DNA of 5,069 bases from an uncultured Lachnospiraceae bacterium (GTDB lineage Bacteria; Bacillota; Clostridia; Lachnospirales; Lachnospiraceae). The translations under genes and the position numbers were made by a program. The notes beneath the pieces were generated by a model. It saw only the letters and a program-made list of their open reading frames with translations, was not told the origin of the DNA and did not search any database. Within the stretch, counting starts at the first letter, position 1. Each line of letters opens with the position of its first letter. The stretch covers positions 1-5,069 of the forward strand of contig OMSM01000059.1 in assembly GCA_900313745.1 (NCBI GenBank), in the 5' to 3' direction. This document shows, one piece after another, positions 1-5,069 of the stretch.

Positions 1-491
1 ACGATCATGGTATCCACGTTGGGCTTCATCTTCTCAATGCCCGCAACCGCCCTCTTCATTCGGACGGTACCCTCGAAACGGAAAGGCTTGGTCACAACGC
101 CCACAGTAAGGATGCCCTGTTCCTTGGCGATCTTTGCGACAACAGGCGCCGCTCCGGTGCCGGTTCCGCCGCCCATTCCGCAGGTGATAAATACCATGTC
201 TGCGCCTCTGATCGCCTCAGCGATTTCCTCCGCGCTCTCCTCCGCTGCCTTCTCTCCGGTATCCGGATTTGCGCCGGCGCCGAGCCCCTTGGTCGTCTTC
301 TCGCCAATCTGGAGCAGCTTCGGTGCCTTGCACGCGTCCAGAGCCTGCTTGTCTGTATTGATTCCGATAAAAGAAACACCAGTAACTGCCTCAGTCACCA
401 TGCGGGTAACTGCGTTGTTTCCGCCGCCGCCGACACCGATAACAATTATTTTGCAGGCGGATTCTCTGTTGTCTTCTCTTACTTCGATCAT
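1..491 (-). CDS. ftsZ: Cell division protein FtsZ, N-terminal 163 residues (runs off the window)
   Basis: Tubulin-like GTPase that polymerises at mid-cell into the Z ring and recruits the divisome. The translation begins MIEVREDNRES and carries the family's GTP-binding landmarks in order: the glycine loop IGVGGGGNNAV (about residues 18-28), FIGINTDKQAL (41-51), GLGAGANP, and the tubulin signature GMGGGTGTGAAPV. It continues through TVGVVTKPFRFEG and ends in the VDTMIV segment at the window edge. The GGGG form of the loop matches what I recall of Bacillus FtsZ. The ATG at 489-491 is chosen because AAGGAG lies 10 bases upstream and the N-terminus has normal family length. About 200 C-terminal residues, including the GTPase-activating T7 loop and the C-terminal peptide that binds FtsA/SepF, lie outside the window. 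It is the last gene seen, 162 bases after ftsQ, with no ftsA between. Identification is very secure. Confidence 0.98.
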   Translation of the reverse strand, partial: MIEVREDNRESACKIIVIGVGGGGNNAVTRMVTEAVTGVSFIGINTDKQALDACKAPKLLQIGEKTTKGLGAGANPDTGEKAAEESAEEIAEAIRGADMVFITCGMGGGTGTGAAPVVAKIAKEQGILTVGVVTKPFRFEGTVRMKRAVAGIEKMKPNVDTMI

Positions 492-500
492 AGGGCTGTG

Positions 501-507
501 TCTCCTT
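501..507 (-). promoter_or_regulatory. Ribosome binding site of ftsZ
   Basis: The minus strand reads AAGGAGA here, with 10 bases between the AAGGAG core (502-507) and the ATG at 491. This is the strongest Shine-Dalgarno match in the window. It fixes the ftsZ start and fits a highly translated gene. Confidence 0.85.
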
Positions 508-523
508 ACTTAATTACAATGAA

Positions 524-540
524 TAAACGCTCCGCGTTTA
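524..540 (-). other. Small hairpin just upstream of the ftsZ ribosome binding site
   Basis: Perfect 7-base arms, TAAACGC and GCGTTTA, surround a 3-base GGA loop on the minus strand. The 3' arm is followed by UUCAUUGUAAUU, only a broken U tract. As an intrinsic terminator it would be weak, with three GC pairs. It could act as an attenuator or simply as a leader hairpin 16 bases before the Shine-Dalgarno sequence. The inverted repeat is seen directly; any function is inference. Confidence 0.45.
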
Positions 541-557
541 ACAAGATGGCATTCCAG

Positions 558-623
558 GTACTGTCCGCAACGCCCGCAAAACCAGTACTCCGGGCAAAAT
601 CAGCATGAAATTGAAGACAGTAC
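558..623 (-). promoter_or_regulatory. Nested inverted repeat in the ftsZ 5' leader (possible structured leader RNA)
   Basis: Perfect 8-base outer arms, GTACTGTC (minus strand, 623-616) and GACAGTAC (565-558), enclose an inner 5-base stem, GCCCG (595-591) with CGGGC (576-572). A further GTACTG at 588-583 on the minus strand could also pair with the CAGTAC part of the 3' outer arm, so two exclusive folds are possible. If the promoter at 633-661 is real, transcription would start near 626 and the outer stem would form almost at the 5' end of the RNA. No known riboswitch or leader family is recognised. It could alternatively be a DNA-level operator. Confidence 0.4.
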
Positions 624-632
624 GTCCTTTTT

Positions 633-661
633 ATAATACAATCGTCCACCCGATTATTCAA
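633..661 (-). promoter_or_regulatory. Probable sigma-A-type promoter for ftsZ
   Basis: On the minus strand, TTGAAT (656-661) is a 4 of 6 match to the -35 consensus. It lies exactly 17 bases from TATTAT (633-638), a 5 of 6 match to the -10 consensus. The -35 box overlaps the end of ftsQ. Transcription would begin near 626 and give a leader of about 135 bases. The long gap before ftsZ, compared with the tight spacing from murD to ftsQ, agrees with a separate promoter. It is a motif match only. Confidence 0.5.
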
Positions 662-671
662 TCGGTTTTTT
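650..671 (+). terminator. Terminator-like hairpin with T tract, facing against the operon
   Basis: On the plus strand CCGATT and AATCGG form a 6-base stem with a 4-base ATTC loop, followed directly by six Ts (666-671). This is the layout of an intrinsic terminator for a plus-strand transcript, that is, antisense to ftsQ. The stem has only three GC pairs, so termination would be modest. The ftsQ stop codon (654-656) lies in the 5' arm and loop. In the sense direction the T tract becomes an A tract before the hairpin, so it would not stop ftsQ transcription. Confidence 0.35.
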
Positions 672-1520
672 ATCAGTGAATGAAATAATCTGCTGATCCG
701 GCGTGTATCCGGACAGGTCTATCGTTCCGCTTCTTCCCTCCAGTTCAGGCAGGATATGCGAGAGATTCGAGATCTTCTCATCCGTGTAATTGTCCGCTCC
801 GAGATACGCCCGGACATCCCCATAGTACAGTGTAAGGTTGCCGGAATGATCAAAATAGAGCTTGTCCACCGTCAGAGAATATTTGTTAAGCCGCTGCGTT
901 ACGTCAAGTATCCTCTCGAAGATCCCCGTATTCTCCACAGGAAGCTTCTCATGCATCACGATGTGGCTGAAGGATAATCCCGTAACCTCAGGTATTCCTG
1001 CAACCTTATCGTCGGAAGCTTCCACCACCGTGCCGTCCCGGGCGAAATACATGTAGTACCCGAGATAGTTGACATAACCTGCAAGCGCTTTCTCGTAGAC
1101 CGTGATCCGGATCTCGTCCCTGTCGGGGATCTCCACGACCAGTTTCTCCACGAAAGGGATGTCCGTGATCTCCTTTCCCTCATACCTGTGCTTTAAGTAA
1201 ATCGTGTTGTTCCCGAAGCGTCCCGCGGTGACCGTGCGGATGATCTCATCGTCGGAGTGCAGCGTATTGCCGGTAACCGTTATCTTCGTCACCTCATGGC
1301 TGGTATAAACATAGTAGAGTACGCCGGAAACCACGGCGAGCACCGAGGCGAGCACGGCCAGCCGGATAATCCCCTTCCGGTGCTCCTCGTAGAACAGCTG
1401 GCGCTTATACTGCCTTCCCGCTCTGCGCCAGTCCCGCTGTTTTCTCCGCTCCTCTTTTCTTTCGCTGCGTTCCGCGTCCCTGAGCGCCTTGGCGCGCTCC
1501 CGGACACTAAGTTCGTCCAT
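654..1520 (-). CDS. ftsQ: Cell division protein FtsQ/DivIB
   Basis: Bitopic divisome protein that, with FtsL and DivIC/FtsB, links the Z ring to septal peptidoglycan synthesis. The 288-residue product starts MDELSVRERAKAL. Residues 1-50 are a highly charged, Arg/Lys/Glu-rich cytoplasmic tail. A single membrane helix lies at about 51-72 (IIRLAVLASVLAVV). It is followed by a POTRA-like domain at about 76-146, with VTKITVTGNTLHSDDEI and later PFVEKLVVEIPDRDEIRITVYEK, typical of the family. The beta domain covers about 148-262, and there is a short polar tail. The start is set at the ATG at 1518-1520, because GGAG lies 6 bases upstream. An in-frame TTG at 1530-1532 would add four residues (MEIG), but it would overlap that GGAG and has no Shine-Dalgarno sequence of its own. 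The gene begins 16 bases after the ftsW stop, so it is surely co-transcribed. Either name, FtsQ or DivIB, is appropriate. Confidence 0.95.
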   Translation of the reverse strand: MDELSVRERAKALRDAERSERKEERRKQRDWRRAGRQYKRQLFYEEHRKGIIRLAVLASVLAVVSGVLYYVYTSHEVTKITVTGNTLHSDDEIIRTVTAGRFGNNTIYLKHRYEGKEITDIPFVEKLVVEIPDRDEIRITVYEKALAGYVNYLGYYMYFARDGTVVEASDDKVAGIPEVTGLSFSHIVMHEKLPVENTGIFERILDVTQRLNKYSLTVDKLYFDHSGNLTLYYGDVRAYLGADNYTDEKISNLSHILPELEGRSGTIDLSGYTPDQQIISFTDKKPIE

Positions 1521-1526
1521 CCCGAT

Positions 1527-1530
1527 CTCC
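1527..1530 (-). promoter_or_regulatory. Ribosome binding site that decides the ftsQ start
   Basis: The minus strand reads GGAG followed by ATCGGG (6 bases) and then ATG at 1520. The spacing is ideal for that ATG. The site overlaps the G of the alternative TTG at 1530-1532, which argues against initiation at TTG. It lies within the 16-base gap between the ftsW stop and ftsQ. Confidence 0.75.
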
Positions 1531-1536
1531 AAACAA

Positions 1537-2793
1537 TTACGTCAGTTTTGCCGAACGCGCCACATTGAGCGCGATTCCCATCTCCGCCAGGGTAAACAGC
1601 ACCGAAGACCCGCCGTAACTGATAAACGGCAGCGTCACGCCTGTATTGGGAAGCGTATTGGTCACCACCGCGATGTTCAGCAGCACCTGGACCGAGATGT
1701 GCGCAAGCACGCCGACAACCAGAAGCGAACCGTAGATATCCCTGGCGTTCTCCGCGATCACCATCAGACGGTAGCAGAGATAGCCGAACATCAGAAGCAC
1801 GACGATCGCACCGAACAGCCCGAGCTCCTCGCAGATGATCGAGAAGATCATGTCGTTCTGCACCTCAGGGATATTGGAGAGCTTCTGCAGGCTCCTGCCA
1901 AGTCCCTTTCCCATGAACCCGCCGGAACCGATGGCGTAGAGTGCCTGTATCGTCTGAAAGCCCCATGTGGCCGCATATGCCTCGGGATCCTGCCACGCAA
2001 TGATGCGGCGGAAGCGGTAGGCTCCCTCCACCGCAGTGGAACTCGTATTGCTGAGGACAAGGTGAACAACGAGCGCCGCGGCTGCCACAAGCAGCCCAGT
2101 AACCACAAAGAATCTCAGCCACTTCTCCTCGCCGACAAACAGCATGAAAAAGGCGATCATCGTCACGATTATTGCAGAACTAAGGTTGCTGTTTATCCCG
2201 TAAATCAGCGCACTCGCGATGACCGGCATCACCATTATGATGAAATTCGTCCTGAGATATTTCAGTTTGCGCCCATTCGTGACAATCAACCTTGCCATGA
2301 GTATGATCACGGCAATTTTCACGAGCTCCGCCGGCTGCAGGTTGAAGCTCCCAAGCCGGATCCAGCGGTGAGCGCCGTTCACCTTCGGGAACGCAAGGCA
2401 GGCAGCCACCAGAAGGAGGGATCCGAAGTATGCCGCGTACGATACCTTCCACCAGAAGCGGTAGGGAATCAGCGATCCAAGGAACATCGCCGCAAGGCCG
2501 AGCATCATCCAGGTCCCCTGCTTCTTAAGATAGAACATGGGATCATAATTGCTCTCGCGGTTCATCGCGGCGTCATAATAGCTGGCGGAATACAGGATAA
2601 TAAGCCCGAAGGCAAGGATAAACAGGATCATAAAAACCAGCGATATATCCGACCAGTTCCACCTCGCAGCGCGCCGGGGCATTTCCTCCGCCGGCCTGTG
2701 CTCCTGTCTTCCCGTCCTTCCGGGCGCGTTTCCCGTCCCGGACGGATATCCGGCTGTTCCCGGTCTTCTTCCGGAATTATAGGGCTGTGACAT
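1537..2793 (-). CDS. ftsW: SEDS-family peptidoglycan glycosyltransferase, FtsW/SpoVE type
   Basis: Polytopic membrane enzyme that polymerises lipid II into glycan strands at the septum, together with a class B penicillin-binding protein. The product is 418 residues. Family marks are SASYYDA after the first helix, NGAHRWIRLGSFNLQPAELVKIA (139-161), AIGSGGFMGKGLGRSLQKL (287-305) and IPEVQNDMIFSIICEELG (308-325). D314 in QNDMIF aligns with the catalytic Asp of RodA/FtsW. The C-terminal signature NTLPNTGVTLPFISYGGSS is at 379-397. Residues 1-46 are an unusual Pro/Gly/Arg-rich, probably disordered tail before the first helix at about 50-69. The ATG at 2791-2793 has GAGAGG 10 bases upstream (2804-2809), with a closer AAGGA at 2796-2800. 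It overlaps the murD 3' end by 17 bases, which suggests translational coupling. Position after murD equally suits the SpoVE paralogue of sporulating Firmicutes, and sequence alone does not separate the two. Confidence 0.95.
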   Translation of the reverse strand: MSQPYNSGRRPGTAGYPSGTGNAPGRTGRQEHRPAEEMPRRAARWNWSDISLVFMILFILAFGLIILYSASYYDAAMNRESNYDPMFYLKKQGTWMMLGLAAMFLGSLIPYRFWWKVSYAAYFGSLLLVAACLAFPKVNGAHRWIRLGSFNLQPAELVKIAVIILMARLIVTNGRKLKYLRTNFIIMVMPVIASALIYGINSNLSSAIIVTMIAFFMLFVGEEKWLRFFVVTGLLVAAAALVVHLVLSNTSSTAVEGAYRFRRIIAWQDPEAYAATWGFQTIQALYAIGSGGFMGKGLGRSLQKLSNIPEVQNDMIFSIICEELGLFGAIVVLLMFGYLCYRLMVIAENARDIYGSLLVVGVLAHISVQVLLNIAVVTNTLPNTGVTLPFISYGGSSVLFTLAEMGIALNVARSAKLT

Positions 2794-4144
2794 AGTCCTT
2801 AAACCTCTCGCCTCTTACCTCGTAATTCGGGAACATTCCCCAGCTCGCGCACGCGGGGGAAAGCAGCACGGCGTCGCCGGGCTCCGCCACCTCGGTGCAG
2901 TGACTGAGCGCTTCCTCAAAAGTGTCGCAGAGAGTAATTGCCGTAAGGCCGTGGCGCCTGCAGCACTCCGCTATCGCTTCCCTCGTCTGGCCGATAAGGA
3001 CGATTTCCTTGACCTTCCCGTCAAAGGCCTCGACCCACTCGTCGTACGTACTGCCTTTGTCATATCCTCCGCCGATCAGGACTGTGGGCTTGGTCATCGC
3101 CCGGATTCCCTGAATTGCGGCATCCGGATTGGTTCCCTTGGAATCGTTGTAATAATCCACGCCCCTCCTGGTGGCAACGAACTCAATCCGGTGCGGAACC
3201 GGGTTAAAACTTTTCACCACCGGAATAATCGTCTCCATCGGTACGCCCGCGGCCCTTGCAATCGCTATTGCCGCCATGACATTCTCTGCATTGCAGACGC
3301 CGACAAGCTTCATCTCCCGGACGCTCATCAGAGGAACGCCTTTTCCTTCTTCCGCCGCGAAAATCACTTCCCCGTCGAGATAATATCCGTCCTCAAGCCT
3401 GGTTTTCGAGGAGAAGAACACTGTCCTTGCAGGGCACCTGTTCTCCCCGAACTCTCTCAGCACCGGATCCTCGTAGTTGAGCACGCAGACCTCGTCCTTT
3501 GTCTGCCTTGCCGCAACAGCCTCCTTCGCCGCGATGTAGTTCTCCATCGTGTGGTGCCGGTTCAGGTGGTCGGGAGTGATATTCAAGATCGCCGAGACCG
3601 CAGGCTTAAACTCCTCCACGTTCTCCAGCTGGAATGAGCTGACCTCGGCAACGAAGGTCGGGTCATCCCCTGTCCTGTCGGCAATTCCCGCATAGGAGAA
3701 ACCGATGTTTCCGACGACGTACACATCCGGGCAGAAGGCCTTCATAATCTCGCCGACAAGGGTTGTCGTCGTTGTCTTCCCGTTCGTCCCGGTAATAGCC
3801 AGAACGCGCCCCGGGGCCATTCTGTACCCCAGCTCGATCTCGGACCAGACCGGAACGCCCCTCTCCTTCATCGCTGCTACAACACCGGTGTCGGACGGCA
3901 CGGCGGGACTGGGGACAACAAGGGAAAACTCATCATACCGGTCCTCCGGAAGCTTCCCTGCGACGATTTCGGTTTCTCCCTGATCTGCCTCGTCAAGAGC
4001 GCCGCGGATATCATCCGGGGTTTTCTTCTCATTCTCGTCAAGAACAGTCACCGAAGCTCCTGCGGCGCGCAGAATATGAACCGCGCCGACTCCGCTGATT
4101 CCTGTTCCGATGACCAACGCTTTTTTTCCTTCAAAACTGATCAT
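2777..4144 (-). CDS. murD: UDP-N-acetylmuramoyl-L-alanine--D-glutamate ligase MurD
   Basis: Cytoplasmic ATP-dependent ligase that adds D-glutamate to UDP-MurNAc-L-alanine. The product is 455 residues, a normal length. Domain 1 (about 1-95) is Rossmann-like and begins with KALVIGTGISGVGAV, which binds the UDP moiety. Domain 2 carries the P-loop ITGTNGKTTTT (K123), EVSSFQLE (E168), NITPDHLNRH (H193) and AAKEA, whose K207 corresponds to the carbamylated lysine of the family. Domain 3 carries VPHRIEF (316-322), YNDSKGTNPDA (332-342) and LLSPACASWGMFPNYEVRG (427-445). In the last motif G436 sits where E. coli MurD, as I recall it, has Asp. The ATG at 4142-4144 has AGGAAG (4154-4159) 9 bases upstream. 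The stop codon lies inside ftsW, and mraY ends 106 bases upstream. Everything catalytic appears intact. Confidence 0.98.
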   Translation of the reverse strand: MISFEGKKALVIGTGISGVGAVHILRAAGASVTVLDENEKKTPDDIRGALDEADQGETEIVAGKLPEDRYDEFSLVVPSPAVPSDTGVVAAMKERGVPVWSEIELGYRMAPGRVLAITGTNGKTTTTTLVGEIMKAFCPDVYVVGNIGFSYAGIADRTGDDPTFVAEVSSFQLENVEEFKPAVSAILNITPDHLNRHHTMENYIAAKEAVAARQTKDEVCVLNYEDPVLREFGENRCPARTVFFSSKTRLEDGYYLDGEVIFAAEEGKGVPLMSVREMKLVGVCNAENVMAAIAIARAAGVPMETIIPVVKSFNPVPHRIEFVATRRGVDYYNDSKGTNPDAAIQGIRAMTKPTVLIGGGYDKGSTYDEWVEAFDGKVKEIVLIGQTREAIAECCRRHGLTAITLCDTFEEALSHCTEVAEPGDAVLLSPACASWGMFPNYEVRGERFKDYVTAL

Positions 4145-4183
4145 TTCCTTATACTTCCTGACCTTATTCTATGCTGCAGTGCC

Positions 4184-4221
4184 GCGCGGGGCTTCCCGGC
4201 ACGTCCGGGATAATACCGCGC
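4184..4221 (-). other. GC-rich two-tier stem-loop between mraY and murD
   Basis: On the minus strand an outer stem GCGCGG/CCGCGC (4221-4216 with 4189-4184) encloses an inner stem TCCCGG/CCGGGA (4210-4205 with 4199-4194). The inner stem has a 5-base ACGTG loop, and a 5x4 internal loop separates the two tiers. No U tract follows, so it is not an intrinsic terminator. A role in mRNA processing or stability, or in setting expression of the downstream genes, is inference. It is the only clear structure in the 106-base spacer 4145-4250, where I found no convincing promoter. Confidence 0.5.
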
Positions 4222-4250
4222 AGCCTTAAGTTTTGCCGTTCTTATCCTGC

Positions 4251-5069
4251 TTATCTCAGCGCGATGAAGGAGAGACCGCAAAGAAGCACGGTGACAATGG
4301 TGAACACCGCGTCCACCTTCGTCTCCGACCATCCGGAGAGCTCAAAGTGGTGATGGATCGGCGCCATCTTGAAGAAGCGCTTACCGTGTGTCTTCCTGAA
4401 ATACACGATCTGGATGATCACCGAGACGACCTCGATGAAATAAATGAAGCCTACAATGGGAATAAACAGGGGAATCTGAAGCATATATGCCATCCCCGTA
4501 ACAAAACCTCCAAGCGCAAGCGAACCCGTATCTCCCATGAAAACTTTTGCGGGATGCGCGTTAAAGAGGAGAAACCCCATCAGCGCACCGATCATCGCCG
4601 CGCCGAGCGGGGCGACATTGGATCCGACGAAGGAAGCTACGAGGGTAAAAAACGCGGCGACGATGGCTGTGACGCTCGAGGCAAGCCCGTCCACCCCGTC
4701 GGTAAAGTTGGTTCCGTTGACTGTTGCGACGGCGATAAAGAGCAGCACCGGAATATTAAAGAATCCCAGGTCAACGGTCCGGCCGCCGCCGAAGGGGATG
4801 ATCATTGCGAAGGGAATGTGGTGGATCGTCGAGGCGTACCATGCAAAAAGCAGTGCGAAGCCGATCTGGCAGATCATCTTCTGCCTGATGGAGAGGCCCT
4901 TGGAGCGCTTAAGTACCACCTTGATGTAATCGTCGGCAAAGCCGACCGCACCAAAGCCCACCGTAAGAATAAGCACCGGAAAGATCTCGCTGCAGTGCCG
5001 GACGGTCGCCCAGAAGACGCCGGTCAGGACCAGTGCGAGAAGGATCATCAGCCCGCCCATGTTCGGCGT
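4251..5069 (-). CDS. mraY: Phospho-N-acetylmuramoyl-pentapeptide-transferase MraY, C-terminal 272 residues (5' end outside window)
   Basis: Polytopic membrane enzyme that transfers phospho-MurNAc-pentapeptide from UDP to undecaprenyl phosphate, making lipid I. The reading frame is open to the window edge. It begins TPNMGGLMIL, matching the conserved GTPTMGG segment near residue 50 of the family, so roughly 45-50 N-terminal residues are missing. The ATG inside this motif (5058-5060) is not a start. Visible motifs in order (numbered from the window edge) are GFADDYIKV with the Asp pair at 46-47, NGTNFTDGVDGLA (118-130), FNAHPAKVFMGDTGSLALGG (169-188, including the conserved D180), and KMAPIHHHFELSGW (234-247). 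The C-terminus SFIALR follows a final membrane helix. The order mraY-murD is standard in dcw clusters. No defect is seen. Confidence 0.97.
   Translation of the reverse strand, partial: TPNMGGLMILLALVLTGVFWATVRHCSEIFPVLILTVGFGAVGFADDYIKVVLKRSKGLSIRQKMICQIGFALLFAWYASTIHHIPFAMIIPFGGGRTVDLGFFNIPVLLFIAVATVNGTNFTDGVDGLASSVTAIVAAFFTLVASFVGSNVAPLGAAMIGALMGFLLFNAHPAKVFMGDTGSLALGGFVTGMAYMLQIPLFIPIVGFIYFIEVVSVIIQIVYFRKTHGKRFFKMAPIHHHFELSGWSETKVDAVFTIVTVLLCGLSFIALR

Noticed and set aside
490..500. ATAGGGCTGTG repeated at 2779-2789, at the starts of ftsZ and ftsW
   Set aside because: An 11-base match between two sites is expected by chance in a window of this size, and the coding context differs.
611..637. 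Plus-strand promoter-like pair TTGAAG and TATAAT
   Set aside because: The TATAAT is perfect, but the spacer is only 15 bases. Transcription would meet the terminator-like hairpin at 650 almost at once, and there is no plus-strand gene downstream. The TATAAT is largely the mirror image of the minus-strand -10 box.
1530..1532. TTG as start of ftsQ
   Set aside because: It overlaps the GGAG that is well placed for the ATG at 1520 and has no Shine-Dalgarno sequence of its own.
1489..2790. Long plus-strand open frame (433 codons) antisense to ftsW
   Set aside because: It is the mirror of a real gene with strong family motifs. The translation is His/Arg/Lys-rich without any domain, and the open frame follows from codon bias in ftsW.
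2900..3637. Plus-strand open frame (245 codons) antisense to murD
   Set aside because: It lies fully inside murD, has no recognisable motif and has a composition typical of a shadow frame. The shorter frames at 7-513, 3705-3983 and 4537-4929 are rejected for the same reason.
4166..4171. TAGAAT on the minus strand as a -10 box for murD
   Set aside because: No -35-like hexamer is found at 16-18 bases upstream, where the sequence is the GC-rich stem-loop.

Overview
The window is one stretch of a division and cell wall (dcw) cluster. All five genes read on the minus strand. In transcription order (right to left) they are mraY (3' part only), murD, ftsW/spoVE-type, ftsQ/divIB and ftsZ (5' part only). 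The proteins point to a Firmicute, most likely a Clostridia member of the Lachnospiraceae type: FtsZ has the Gram-positive-style GVGGGGNNAV nucleotide loop, the FtsQ is DivIB-like, and good AGGAG-type ribosome binding sites precede the starts. Third codon positions are rather GC-rich. The family-level guess is an inference from protein character, not a measured match.

Layout from right to left. 5069-4251 holds the C-terminal 272 residues of MraY. 4250-4145 is a 106-base spacer with a GC-rich two-tier stem-loop. 4144-2777 is complete murD, which overlaps ftsW by 17 bases. 2793-1537 is complete ftsW with an unusual disordered N-terminal tail. 1520-654 is ftsQ/divIB, started here at an ATG with a well-placed Shine-Dalgarno sequence, not at an upstream TTG. 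653-492 is a 162-base leader with a probable sigma-A promoter, nested inverted repeats, a small hairpin and a strong ribosome binding site. 491-1 is the first 163 residues of FtsZ.

The genes work together. MraY makes lipid I at the membrane, and MurD adds D-glutamate to UDP-MurNAc-L-Ala in the cytoplasm. The SEDS protein FtsW polymerises lipid II. FtsQ/DivIB is the membrane-anchored scaffold of the divisome, and FtsZ forms the cytokinetic ring. Tight spacing from murD to ftsQ implies one transcript. The longer ftsQ-ftsZ gap with its own promoter suggests ftsZ can also be expressed independently.

This is a core, conserved region. I see no mobile element, CRISPR array, RNA gene or defence module. 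The observations most worth a second look are the structured ftsZ leader, the small spacer structures, the compact gene order (no murG, murB, murC or ftsA between the genes seen here) and the ftsW N-terminal tail. None of these amounts to evidence for a new system.
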